Notes: generated from the sequence alone by a model not told the origin. Numbered from the stretch's first letter, positions 1-6,637 are shown. The stretch: DNA of 7,430 nucleotides from an uncultured Faecalibacterium sp. (GCA_900765705.1 CAAFSR010000233.1:1-7430); one strand, 5' to 3'. Numbers and translations are program-made.

Positions 1-512
1 CGGGTGGTGCCCAGACGGCTGCCGGGTGCGCAGGGGTCATAAATTTCATGGCCCTCCTGCGTGGAGCATTCCGGGTTGATGCGCAGACCGATGCTTTTGC
101 CCGCCGCCTTTGCCGCCGGGCCGAATTTTTCCAGCTGGCTGGGCGAGTTGAACACGATATGGTCGGCGTACTGCAGCAGCTGGGCAAACTCGTCTGCCCG
201 GTAGGCGGCGCAGAACACATGGTTTTCCTTCTCCGGCAGCTCTTCCCTGCCCAAGCGGCTCTCGTACAGGCCGCTGGCTTCCGTACCGGCCAGATAGGGG
301 GCCAGCACCGGGTAGACGTTGAAGTTGGAAAAAGCCTTCTGCGCCAGCAAAATACGGCAGCCGGTGCGCTGCTGCACGCCCAGCAAAATTTCGCCGTTGC
401 GGCGCAGCTGCGCCTCGTCCAGCAGGTAGCAGGGGGTGGGCAGGCGGTGCAGCTGCTCTTCAGGCCGGTTTGCCAGCCCCGCAAAGGGCGGGCGGCTGTC
501 GCGCACCCGCAT
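1..512 (-). CDS. nspC: Carboxynorspermidine/carboxyspermidine decarboxylase, N-terminal part
   Basis: This is the first 170 codons of a PLP-dependent, alanine-racemase-fold decarboxylase that removes CO2 from carboxyspermidine or carboxynorspermidine to give spermidine or norspermidine in the cytoplasm. I read it directly from the minus strand; it runs off the left edge, so the C-terminal half is not visible. Family landmarks are LPTPCYLLDE (residues 24-33), the PLP-lysine segment LLAQKAFS with K59, the HIVFNSPSQ block, and GLRINPE followed by YDPCAPGSRLG near the edge. The ATG overlaps the upstream dehydrogenase stop as TGATG, with only a weak GGTGG ahead of it, so translation is probably coupled. 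It is the last visible gene of the polyamine operon. Whether its substrate is carboxyspermidine, carboxynorspermidine or carboxyaminopropylagmatine cannot be read from this half. Confidence 0.93.
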   Translation of the reverse strand, partial: MRVRDSRPPFAGLANRPEEQLHRLPTPCYLLDEAQLRRNGEILLGVQQRTGCRILLAQKAFSNFNVYPVLAPYLAGTEASGLYESRLGREELPEKENHVFCAAYRADEFAQLLQYADHIVFNSPSQLEKFGPAAKAAGKSIGLRINPECSTQEGHEIYDPCAPGSRLGTT

Positions 513-1771
513 CAGTCCACCAGAGCCGGGCTGTGGCTCTCGGAGCGGGGCAGGCCGTACTTATCCAGTGCATCCAGATACGGATCGGGATCAAACTCCT
601 CGACGGTGTGCACACCCTTGGTGGTCCACTTGCCGGTAAGCAGCATCAGGGCACCGCACATGGCCGGCACACCGGTGGTGTAGCTGATGGCCTGAGAACC
701 CACCTCTTTATAGCACTCCTGATGGTCGCAGACGTTGTAGATGTAGTAGGTCTTATCCTTGCCGTCCTTTTTGCCGGTAAAGATGCAGCCGATGTTGGTC
801 TTGCCCTTGGTGCGGGGGCCAAGGCTGGCGGGGTCTGGCAGCAGTGCCTTGAGGAACTGGATAGGCACGATCTCCTGCCCGTTGAAGTTGACAGGGGTGG
901 TGGACAGCATACCCACGTCCTCCAGACAGCGCATATGATCCAGATAGCTCTGGCCAAAGGTCATGAAGAAGCGGATGCGCTTTGCCTCCGGGATGTTCTT
1001 TGCCAGAGACTCGATCTCCTCGTGGTGCAGCAGGTACATATCCTTGTCACCCACCTGATCAAAATTGTACTCCCGCTTGATGCTCATAGCCGGGATCTCC
1101 ACCCAGTGGCCGTTCTCCCAGTAGCTGCCGGGGGCGGACACCTCGCGCAGGTTGATCTCGGGGTTAAAGTTGGTGGCAAAGGCGTAACCGTGGTCGCCGC
1201 CGTTGCAGTCCAGAATATCAATGGTGTCAATGGTATCAAACTCGTGCTTTTTGGCGTAGGCACAGTATGCCTGGGTCACACCCGGGTCAAAGCCACTGCC
1301 CAGCAGGGCGGTCAGGCCGGCCTGCTCAAACTTTTTGGCGTAGGCCCACTGCCAGCTGTAATCAAAGTAGGCAGAGAAGCCGGCTTCCTTGCAGCGCTTC
1401 TCGTAGATGGCGCGCCACTCCGGGTCGTCGGTGTTCTCGGGCTCGTAGTTGGCGGTATCCATGTAGTTGACGCCGCAGGCAAGGCAGGCATCCATGATGG
1501 TCAGATCCTGATAAGGCAGGGCGATGTTCATCACGAGGTCGGGCTGGTAGGCCTTGATGAGGGCGATGACCTCTTCCACCTTATCTGCGTCCACCTGTGC
1601 GGTGGTGATCTTGGTGGCAGTGGTGGGGGCCAGCTCGGCAGCCAGCTTATCGCACTTTGCCTTGGTACGGCTGGCGATGCAGATCTCGGTGAACACCTCG
1701 GGCACCTGGCAGCACTTATGGATGGCAACGGAGGCCACGCCGCCGCAGCCGATGATCAGAACTTTGCTCAT
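512..1771 (-). CDS. Carboxyspermidine/carboxynorspermidine dehydrogenase (saccharopine dehydrogenase family)
   Basis: A 419-residue NAD(P)H-dependent reductase that joins L-aspartate semialdehyde to a polyamine amine. With putrescine it would make carboxyspermidine, with diaminopropane carboxynorspermidine. The N-terminus is a Rossmann strand-loop-helix, VLIIGCGGVASVA (residues 4-16), and the saccharopine-dehydrogenase-like features follow: MNIALPYQDLTIMDACL, GVNYMDTANYE, and GSGFDPGVTQAY in the middle. Full length for the family. The start is supported by AAAGGAG 8 nt upstream. It follows speB by 36 nt and its TGA overlaps the nspC ATG, matching the usual dehydrogenase-decarboxylase pairing. 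Context makes a polyamine role much more likely than lysine biosynthesis. The amine acceptor (putrescine or agmatine) is inference only. Confidence 0.92.
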   Translation of the reverse strand: MSKVLIIGCGGVASVAIHKCCQVPEVFTEICIASRTKAKCDKLAAELAPTTATKITTAQVDADKVEEVIALIKAYQPDLVMNIALPYQDLTIMDACLACGVNYMDTANYEPENTDDPEWRAIYEKRCKEAGFSAYFDYSWQWAYAKKFEQAGLTALLGSGFDPGVTQAYCAYAKKHEFDTIDTIDILDCNGGDHGYAFATNFNPEINLREVSAPGSYWENGHWVEIPAMSIKREYNFDQVGDKDMYLLHHEEIESLAKNIPEAKRIRFFMTFGQSYLDHMRCLEDVGMLSTTPVNFNGQEIVPIQFLKALLPDPASLGPRTKGKTNIGCIFTGKKDGKDKTYYIYNVCDHQECYKEVGSQAISYTTGVPAMCGALMLLTGKWTTKGVHTVEEFDPDPYLDALDKYGLPRSESHSPALVD

Positions 1772-1807
1772 GTCGGTTACTCCTTTATCTGTAAATTCTC
1801 TGTATTC

Positions 1808-2683
1808 TTATACCTGAAAGCCCGGCCAGCCCTTGTCCAGCGCGATCAGGGTCTCGCGCAGCACCTTGCAGGCGGTGGCGGTGGAAACGCCGGTGGTGTC
1901 CAGCGTGGGGGCAAGCTCGTTCAGGTCTGCGCCGATGATGTTGGCCTTGGTCACGGTGCGGATGGCCTCCAGCAGCTGCAAAAAGCTTACGCCGCCGGCC
2001 TCCGGGGTACCGGTGCCCGGGAAGCAGGAGGGATCAAGGCAGTCCAGATCGATGGTCAGGTACACCGGCACCTTGCTCTCGCACAGCTGTGCGGTCAGCT
2101 CGGCAAGGCCGGTAAAATCAAATTTGTGCATCTCGGTGTGCTGGGCGGCAAACTCGAACTCTGCCCGGTCTCCGCTGCGGATGCAGAACTGATGGATGCG
2201 GCCGTCCCCTACCAGCTCGTGGCAGCGGCGCAGCACGCAGGCGTGGCTGAGCTTCGCGCCCAGATAGTCGTCCCGCAGGTCAGCATGGGCATCGAAGTGG
2301 ACGATGTGCAGATCCGGGTATTTCTTCACCGCAGCCCGCACGGCACCCAGCGTGACCAGATGCTCGCCGCCCAGCAGCAGCGGGAACTTGCCGTCCTTCA
2401 AAATCTCTTCTGCGCGGGCCTCGATATCGGCCAGTGCCAGCTCGCTGGAGCCGAAGCACAGCTCCAGATCGCCGCTGTCGAACACATCAAAATCAGTCAG
2501 GTCGGCGTTCTGGTAGGGGCTGTAGGTCTCCAGACCGTAGCTCTCGTGCCGGATAGCTGCCGGGCCGAACCGTGCCCCGGGGCGGTAGCTGGTAGTGGAA
2601 TCGTAGGGTGCACCGTACAGTACGATGCTGGCGGCGCGGTAGCTGCTGTCGCAGCCGATAAAGGTCTCAACGTTGGGGTGCAT
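1808..2683 (-). CDS. speB: Agmatinase family ureohydrolase
   Basis: A 291-residue binuclear manganese ureohydrolase. The expected reaction is agmatine plus water to putrescine plus urea. All six metal ligands of the arginase/agmatinase fold are visible: H108 in GGEHLVTLG, D131, H133 and D135 in HFDAHADLR, and D212 and D214 in TIDLDCLDP. The substrate-loop signature PGTGTPEAGG follows. I chose the ATG at 2683, which overlaps the speE stop as TGATG and has GGAGG 7 nt upstream. A longer in-frame start at 2794 lies inside speE and precedes the conserved N-terminus, so I rejected it. Position between speE and the dehydrogenase puts it in polyamine synthesis. A relative acting on aminopropylagmatine to release spermidine would have the same motifs, so specificity is open. 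Confidence 0.93.
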   Translation of the reverse strand: MHPNVETFIGCDSSYRAASIVLYGAPYDSTTSYRPGARFGPAAIRHESYGLETYSPYQNADLTDFDVFDSGDLELCFGSSELALADIEARAEEILKDGKFPLLLGGEHLVTLGAVRAAVKKYPDLHIVHFDAHADLRDDYLGAKLSHACVLRRCHELVGDGRIHQFCIRSGDRAEFEFAAQHTEMHKFDFTGLAELTAQLCESKVPVYLTIDLDCLDPSCFPGTGTPEAGGVSFLQLLEAIRTVTKANIIGADLNELAPTLDTTGVSTATACKVLRETLIALDKGWPGFQV

Positions 2684-3540
2684 CAGTGTTCCTCCACTTC
2701 CCGCAGCATCTCCTCCAGAAAAGCCGGCAGGTAAAATGCTCCGATATGCAGTTTGGTAGTGTAGTAGCGGGTGCGCATATTCAGCGCCTTCCACGCTGCT
2801 GCGTCCAGATCATCGATGGGATGGTATTTTTTGCTGGCAAAGCCGAACAGCCAGTACCCCGCCGCAAAGGTGGGGATGTGCGCCTGATACACCCGGCTGA
2901 TGGGGAAGGTGGATGCAATGCGCTTGTGGCTGCGCTGCATGGCGCTGGCATCTTCGGCGTAGAAGGGACTGCCCTGCTGGTTGACCATGATGCCATCCTC
3001 TTTCAGGGCGTTGAAGCAGCTGCCGTAGAATTCGCGGGTGAACAGGCCCTCAGAGGGGCCGAAGGGGTCGGAGGAGTCCACGATGATCAGGTCGTATTCT
3101 TCCTCGCAGCGGCGGATATACTTCAGGGCGTTCTCAAAGTAGATATGCACCCGGCGGTCATCCATGCGGCAGGCATTGCCGGGCAGGTAGGCGCGGCAGG
3201 CCTCCACCACCTGCGGGTCCATCTCCACAAGGTCGATGCGCTCCACGCGGTCGTAGCGGGTCAGCTCCCGCACCACGCCGCCGTCACCGGCACCGATGAC
3301 CAGAATATCCTTGGCCTCCTTGTGCACGGCCATGGGCACATGGACGATCATTTCATCGTAGATGAACTCATCGCGCTCGGTCAGCATCACGTTGCCGTCC
3401 AGCGTGAGCACCCGGCCGAACTCCGGGGTCTCAAAGATATCAATGCGCTGGTAATCGCTCTGCTTGGAGTAGAGCTGCTTGTTCACACGGATGCTGTGCT
3501 TCACATCCGGGGTGTGAAACTCTGAAAACCAAAATTCCAT
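2683..3540 (-). CDS. speE: Spermidine synthase family aminopropyltransferase
   Basis: A 285-residue aminopropyltransferase, normal length for bacterial SpeE. The family transfers an aminopropyl group from decarboxylated SAM to putrescine. Visible motifs: Q31; DEFIYDEM with Y61; the nucleotide-binding GAGDGG at 83-88; LVEMDP with E106; DSSDPFGP with catalytic D155 and D158; and the C-terminal YYTTKLHIGAFYLP block. Two contacts differ from human spermidine synthase by my eye alignment: N137 replaces the adenine-contacting Asp (human D155), and F225 in IPTFAAG replaces the putrescine-contacting Tyr (human Y241). AAGGAGG overlaps the speA stop (TAAGGAGG) and sits 7 nt from the ATG, 12 nt after speA. 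No S-adenosylmethionine decarboxylase gene is in the window, so the donor is unexplained. It may be a true SpeE fed from elsewhere or one of altered specificity. Confidence 0.9.
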   Translation of the reverse strand: MEFWFSEFHTPDVKHSIRVNKQLYSKQSDYQRIDIFETPEFGRVLTLDGNVMLTERDEFIYDEMIVHVPMAVHKEAKDILVIGAGDGGVVRELTRYDRVERIDLVEMDPQVVEACRAYLPGNACRMDDRRVHIYFENALKYIRRCEEEYDLIIVDSSDPFGPSEGLFTREFYGSCFNALKEDGIMVNQQGSPFYAEDASAMQRSHKRIASTFPISRVYQAHIPTFAAGYWLFGFASKKYHPIDDLDAAAWKALNMRTRYYTTKLHIGAFYLPAFLEEMLREVEEH

Positions 3541-3552
3541 CTCTTTCCCTCC

Positions 3553-5019
3553 TTATGCCAGAACATTCAGGTGCAAAATTTCAGGGTCCTCCGGGCCGGT
3601 CATGCTGCAGCCCTTGGCCTTAGCGTACTCGATATAGTTCAAAATCTCCTTGGTGATGCGCTCGCCGGGTGCAAGGATGGGGATGCCCGGGGGATAGCAC
3701 ATCACGAACTCGCTGCACACCATGCCCTCGGTCTCCCGCAGGGGCAGGCTTTTTTTGGGGGCGTAGAAGGCCTCCTGCGGGCTGGCAGCCACCACGGGGT
3801 CGATGTATTCTTGGCTCAGCAGGCCCGAGCCGTCGGTGCGGTAGCGGCGCTTGATCTCGGCCAGTGCACTGACCAGACGCTCCACCTCCTGCGGGCGGTC
3901 GCCGATGGACAGGTAGGCAAGGATGTTGCCGATATCGCCGAACTCGATCTGGATGTCGTACTCGTCCCGCAGGATATCGTAGACCTCGATGCCGGCCAGA
4001 CCGATATCCAGCGTATGGACGCTGAGCTTGGTGGTATCAAAATCAAAGACGGAATCGCCGTTGCACAGCTCCTTGCCAAAAGCGTAGTAGCCGCCCACGG
4101 CGTTGATCTCCTCGCGGGCATACTCGGCCATATCTGCCACCTGATGGAACACCTGCCGTCCCCGCAGCGCCAGATTGCGGCGGGAGATATCCAGACTGGA
4201 CATCAGCAGGTAGCTGCCGGAGGTGGTCTGGGTCAGGTTGATGATCTGGCGCACATAGCCCGGGTGCACGTTGGGGCCGATGAGCAGCAGGCTGGACTGG
4301 GTCAGGCTGCCGCCGCTTTTGTGCATGGAGACCGAGGCCATATCCGCACCTGCCGCCATGGCAGACACCGGCAGGCCGCCGCCAAAGTAGAAGTGGGTGC
4401 CGTGGGCTTCGTCGGCAAGGCAGAGCATGCCGGCGTCGTGCGCCATTTTTACGATGGCACGCAGGTCGGAGCAGATGCCGTAGTAGGTAGGGTTATTCAC
4501 CAGCACGGCCACGGCGTTGGGGTGCTCCTTGATGGCCTTGGCCACCTGCTCCCGCTTCATGCCCAACGAGATACCCAAGCGCTTATCCACCTCCGGGTTC
4601 ACATACACCGGCACAGCGCCGCACAGCACCAGCGCGTTCAGCACGCTGCGGTGCACGTTGCGGGGTAGAATGATCTCATCGCCCCGCTTGCAGGCGGTAA
4701 GCACCATGCTCTGCACGCTGCTGGTGGTGCCGCCCACCATCAAAAAGGCATGGGCTGCGCCAAAGGCATCGGCGGCAAGCTCCTCCGCCTCCCGGATGAC
4801 CGACACCGGATGGCAGAGGTTATCCAGCGGCTTCATACTGTTCACGTCCACGCCCACGCACTGCTGGCCCAGAAACGCGGTCAGCTCCGGGTTGCCGCGG
4901 CCGCGCTTGTGGCCGGGCACGTCAAAAGGCACCACCCGCATCTGCCGGAACTGCTCCAGCGCCTCGTAGATGGGCGCACGGCGCTGGTCCAGCCGGGAAC
5001 GTGCTTTGTTCTCGTTCAT
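3553..5019 (-). CDS. speA: Arginine decarboxylase, PLP fold-type I (Orn/Lys/Arg decarboxylase family)
   Basis: A 488-residue PLP decarboxylase, close in size to Bacillus SpeA and lacking the long N-terminal wing domain of enterobacterial inducible decarboxylases. Landmarks: PFDVPGHKRGRG (31-42), the cofactor-binding loop MVGGTTSSVQSM (94-105), NNPTYYG (175-181), DEAHGTHF (203-210), and SVSMHKSGGSLTQ with the PLP Schiff-base lysine at K234. The C-terminal domain carries CYPPGIPILAPGE. The family covers Arg, Lys and Orn; I infer arginine because an agmatinase gene follows in the same operon, making this the first step (arginine to agmatine). The start at 5019 has GGAGG 5 nt upstream. An in-frame ATG at 5163 would put a terminator hairpin inside the coding region and lacks family homology, so I rejected it. 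It is the first gene of the operon, behind a long attenuator-like leader. Confidence 0.92.
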   Translation of the reverse strand: MNENKARSRLDQRRAPIYEALEQFRQMRVVPFDVPGHKRGRGNPELTAFLGQQCVGVDVNSMKPLDNLCHPVSVIREAEELAADAFGAAHAFLMVGGTTSSVQSMVLTACKRGDEIILPRNVHRSVLNALVLCGAVPVYVNPEVDKRLGISLGMKREQVAKAIKEHPNAVAVLVNNPTYYGICSDLRAIVKMAHDAGMLCLADEAHGTHFYFGGGLPVSAMAAGADMASVSMHKSGGSLTQSSLLLIGPNVHPGYVRQIINLTQTTSGSYLLMSSLDISRRNLALRGRQVFHQVADMAEYAREEINAVGGYYAFGKELCNGDSVFDFDTTKLSVHTLDIGLAGIEVYDILRDEYDIQIEFGDIGNILAYLSIGDRPQEVERLVSALAEIKRRYRTDGSGLLSQEYIDPVVAASPQEAFYAPKKSLPLRETEGMVCSEFVMCYPPGIPILAPGERITKEILNYIEYAKAKGCSMTGPEDPEILHLNVLA

Positions 5020-5024
5020 CTTTT

Positions 5025-5029
5025 CCTCC
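5025..5029 (-). promoter_or_regulatory. Ribosome binding site of speA (decides the start)
   Basis: GGAGG lies 5 nt before the ATG at 5019. It lies downstream of the leader terminator, so it is transcribed only when the terminator is read through. It supports the shorter start over the in-frame ATG at 5163. Confidence 0.85.
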
Positions 5030-5055
5030 GTCCCTGATTCCCCTCTTTGCACAGC

Positions 5056-5096
5056 AAAAAAGCGCAGGCACTGCACAAATGTGCAGACCTGCGCTT
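5056..5096 (-). terminator. Intrinsic terminator in the speA leader (probable attenuator)
   Basis: On the minus strand AAGCGCAGG (5096-5088) pairs with CCTGCGCTT (5068-5060). Above a small asymmetric bulge, CTGCAC pairs with GTGCAG around an ATTT loop. The stem runs into six T residues (5061-5056), the classic Rho-independent form. It ends 36 nt before the speA start codon, inside the transcript that should express the operon, so it cannot be the end of an upstream gene. The SGNH gene upstream already has its own terminator at 5510-5549. I read it as a conditional terminator controlling read-through into the polyamine operon. The hairpin is seen directly; its regulatory use is inferred. Confidence 0.8.
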
Positions 5097-5233
5097 GGAA
5101 AAAGCTTTTTTCGCGCCGACAAAGCACCCAGCCGTAACTGCCGGTGCTGCGCGTATTTTGCATGATCCAAAAAGACGGGGTGATGAGAGTCTATATAGCA
5201 ACTACACTTTTACTACTCTTATTGACCGTTTCA

Positions 5234-5246
5234 CAAGTCTGCACAT
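5234..5246 (-). promoter_or_regulatory. Candidate antiterminator element of the speA leader
   Basis: The minus-strand RNA here reads ATGTGCAGACTTG and can pair over 13 nt, with one G-U, to CAGGTCTGCACAT at 5091-5079. That partner holds the inner part of the terminator 5' arm. The two helices cannot form together, so this is a credible antiterminator. The pairing is seen in the sequence; use in the cell is inferred. Confidence 0.6.
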
Positions 5247-5285
5247 AGGCTGCGCAATTTCATGGTTGTAAAGGAACCAACTTAT

Positions 5286-5433
5286 AAAATTTGAGCTTCA
5301 AACTCAATCAATAATGGCAGCTTGCGCCGCCGGTCGGCAGTGGACCCGGCTGTCCGTATGGCCTTAGCCCCGTTTGGGCGGTCCCGAGTAAATTGCTTTG
5401 AAAAGACTCTGCAAGGCGGTGTCTCTCAAAATC
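5286..5433 (-). ncRNA. Candidate structured leader RNA (unassigned; possible aptamer or 6S-like RNA)
   Basis: Downstream of the promoter at 5440-5468, the first ~148 nt of the minus-strand transcript are GC-rich in the middle and non-coding. They can fold into nested helices: a closing stem TTTGAG/CTCAAA (5430-5425 with 5295-5290), CCGCC/GGCGG (5419-5415 with 5331-5327), GCAG/CTGC (5412-5409 with 5340-5337) and GGACC/GGTCC (5384-5380 with 5346-5342). The last encloses further short hairpins such as GCCC/GGGC. I could not match it to any riboswitch class I know. Paired ends and length also allow a 6S-like RNA, but the only 3' end candidate (a short AT-rich hairpin followed by ATTTTAT) is a weak terminator. 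I favour the sensor part of the speA leader. Folding was done by eye. Confidence 0.45.
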
Positions 5434-5439
5434 ATCAAA

Positions 5440-5468
5440 AGAATAACATGATTCGCCCCGTCTGTCAA
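5440..5468 (-). promoter_or_regulatory. Sigma-A promoter for the speA leader and operon
   Basis: On the minus strand a consensus -35 TTGACA (5468-5463) is followed by a 17-nt spacer and -10 TATTCT (5445-5440). TG one base before the -10 (5448-5447) makes it an extended -10. Transcription should start near 5433. It lies just downstream of the SGNH terminator and about 415 nt upstream of the speA start. Confidence 0.8.
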
Positions 5469-5509
5469 CCATATTTTTTGGGCAGCCCGCTGCCGCAGGG
5501 GCTTTGCGC

Positions 5510-5549
5510 AAAAAAGGACAGCCGCATCCATGGTGCAGCTGCCCTTTTT
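5510..5549 (-). terminator. Bidirectional intrinsic terminator after the SGNH gene
   Basis: The minus strand has GGGCAGC (5544-5538) pairing with GCTGTCC (5522-5516), one G-T pair, extended inward by four further pairs including one G-T. Six T residues follow (5515-5510). Five T residues on the opposite side (5545-5549) allow plus-strand function too. It begins 5 nt past the SGNH stop codon and separates that gene from the polyamine operon promoter. Confidence 0.85.
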
Positions 5550-5554
5550 CCAGT

Positions 5555-6565
5555 TTACTCTGCGCTGTAAGCGCTGCCCATGATCCACGGGTTGCCTGCG
5601 GAGTATTTTGCATGGTTGCGCAGATAAGTGACCCATGCGCCGTAGCCGTTGCCGGCAGAAAGGTGCACGCCGTCCGGTGCAGCGATCATCTCCTTCAGGT
5701 TGCCCTCACCGTCGGCCAGTGCCTCCCACAGGTCCAGATAGACGCAGCCCTTGCTGGCGGCCAGCTGTGCCAGCTGCTCATTGACGCCGCGCAGCACGTC
5801 CGAAGCAAGGCCCGGTTTCTTTTCCGCTGCCGCAGGCCGTACCGGCGGGATGGACTGCACATAAATAACGCAGTCCTCCCCCAGCGTCTGGCGCAGCTCG
5901 TCCAGCATCTGGCCGTAGTAGGCCAGAAAACGGTCCGCTGCGCCCAAGGTGGTCAGGGTGTTGGTGCCCAGCAGGATATACAGTTTTTTAGGCTGCGCAG
6001 CTGCCAGCACATCCAGTGCCACCTCCTGCCCTCGGGTGGGGCTCTTGACGGCGGCACGGTTGACGATGGCATCCGGCCCTACGCCCGTGTAGCCGCAGAT
6101 GAGTGCGCCGCCCAGATTGATCTGATAATCCGAGAAGCCTACCGTCAGGCTGTCGCCCAGAAAGGCCGCGTCCGCAAAATAGCTCAGGTCCACCTGACCG
6201 CAGGCCGGCTGCCGGATCACGCTGGCGTCACAGGTCTTAATAGTATAGGCACCGTCAGTCTGCCGGGCCGGTCCGAAGCTCTCCAGCTGCACCACCTGCG
6301 CCGTGCCGCTGTCCCCTGCCGTACCCTCGCTGCCGGAGGCCGCTTCGCCCTGCATGGGCAGCGGTGCCAGAATATTCTGAGCAATGCCGCCTGCACCGGT
6401 CTGGGGGGTTCTGTCCTCTTCTGCCGCGCCTTTTTCCAGAATCGCGGTCACCGCATAGGAGACCAGCAGAATGGCCACAATGACCCCCGCCAGCCGCAGC
6501 TTGCCGCTGATGCCCCTGCCTGCGCGCCGCCGGGGTGCCGAATGATACTCGTGTGAAATGCCCAT
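5555..6565 (-). CDS. Membrane-anchored SGNH/GDSL-family hydrolase
   Basis: A 336-residue protein with a basic cytoplasmic N-terminus, one hydrophobic segment (about residues 24-43), a low-complexity Gly/Ala/Ser/Thr-rich linker (about 50-90) and a C-terminal SGNH hydrolase domain from about 130. Catalytic blocks are visible: AFLGDSLTVGF with nucleophile S139, the block III GTN at 200-202 giving the oxyanion Asn, and DGVHLSAGNG with D298 and H301. With no cleavage site obvious after the hydrophobic segment, I expect an uncleaved anchor with the catalytic domain outside. Relatives deacetylate or de-esterify cell-wall sugars, polysaccharides or lipids; the substrate cannot be told here. The start at 6565 has GGAAAG 4 nt upstream. 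It stands alone between its own promoter and terminator, with no link to the polyamine genes. Confidence 0.85.
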   Translation of the reverse strand: MGISHEYHSAPRRRAGRGISGKLRLAGVIVAILLVSYAVTAILEKGAAEEDRTPQTGAGGIAQNILAPLPMQGEAASGSEGTAGDSGTAQVVQLESFGPARQTDGAYTIKTCDASVIRQPACGQVDLSYFADAAFLGDSLTVGFSDYQINLGGALICGYTGVGPDAIVNRAAVKSPTRGQEVALDVLAAAQPKKLYILLGTNTLTTLGAADRFLAYYGQMLDELRQTLGEDCVIYVQSIPPVRPAAAEKKPGLASDVLRGVNEQLAQLAASKGCVYLDLWEALADGEGNLKEMIAAPDGVHLSAGNGYGAWVTYLRNHAKYSAGNPWIMGSAYSAE

Positions 6566-6598
6566 GTTTCTTTCCAGCTTTCTGCATTTATCCCAACA

Positions 6599-6614
6599 GG
6601 CAGCCCCTGCTGCC
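6599..6614 (-). other. Small hairpin in the 5' UTR of the SGNH gene
   Basis: GGCAGC (6614-6609) and GCTGCC (6604-6599) are perfect inverted arms around a 4-nt loop, roughly 35 nt before the SGNH start. No T-tract follows, so it is not a terminator. It may stabilise the mRNA; no function is shown. Confidence 0.4.
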
Positions 6615-6637
6615 CGGTAATTTTGGAGTGCCCCCTC

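Noticed and set aside
48..2734. Long plus-strand open frames opposite the polyamine genes
   Set aside because: They are antisense to genes with clear family motifs, carry no recognisable motifs, and result from GC-rich codon bias.
5020..5163. In-frame N-terminal extension of speA starting at the ATG at 5163
   Set aside because: It would add 48 residues unlike the family, covers the terminator hairpin, and has a poorer ribosome binding site than the GGAGG before 5019.
5190..5200. TATATA -10-like sequence on the minus strand closer to speA
   Set aside because: No acceptable -35 lies 16-18 nt upstream; the promoter at 5440-5468 is far better.
5231..5263. Ten-codon leader peptide (MKLRSLCADL, minus strand) overlapping the antiterminator element
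   Set aside because: It could suggest ribosome-mediated attenuation, but there is no Shine-Dalgarno sequence ahead of it and only one arginine codon, so it is probably chance.
5374..5388. T-box-like core GGGACCGCC in the minus-strand leader
   Set aside because: It resembles the T-box sequence only over a few bases, lies about 50 nt from the start site instead of next to the terminator, and no specifier stem is visible.
5322..5636. Open frames of about 80-100 codons on both strands between speA and the SGNH gene
   Set aside because: They overlap the promoter, the terminator or the SGNH end, lack ribosome binding sites and show no protein-like motifs.
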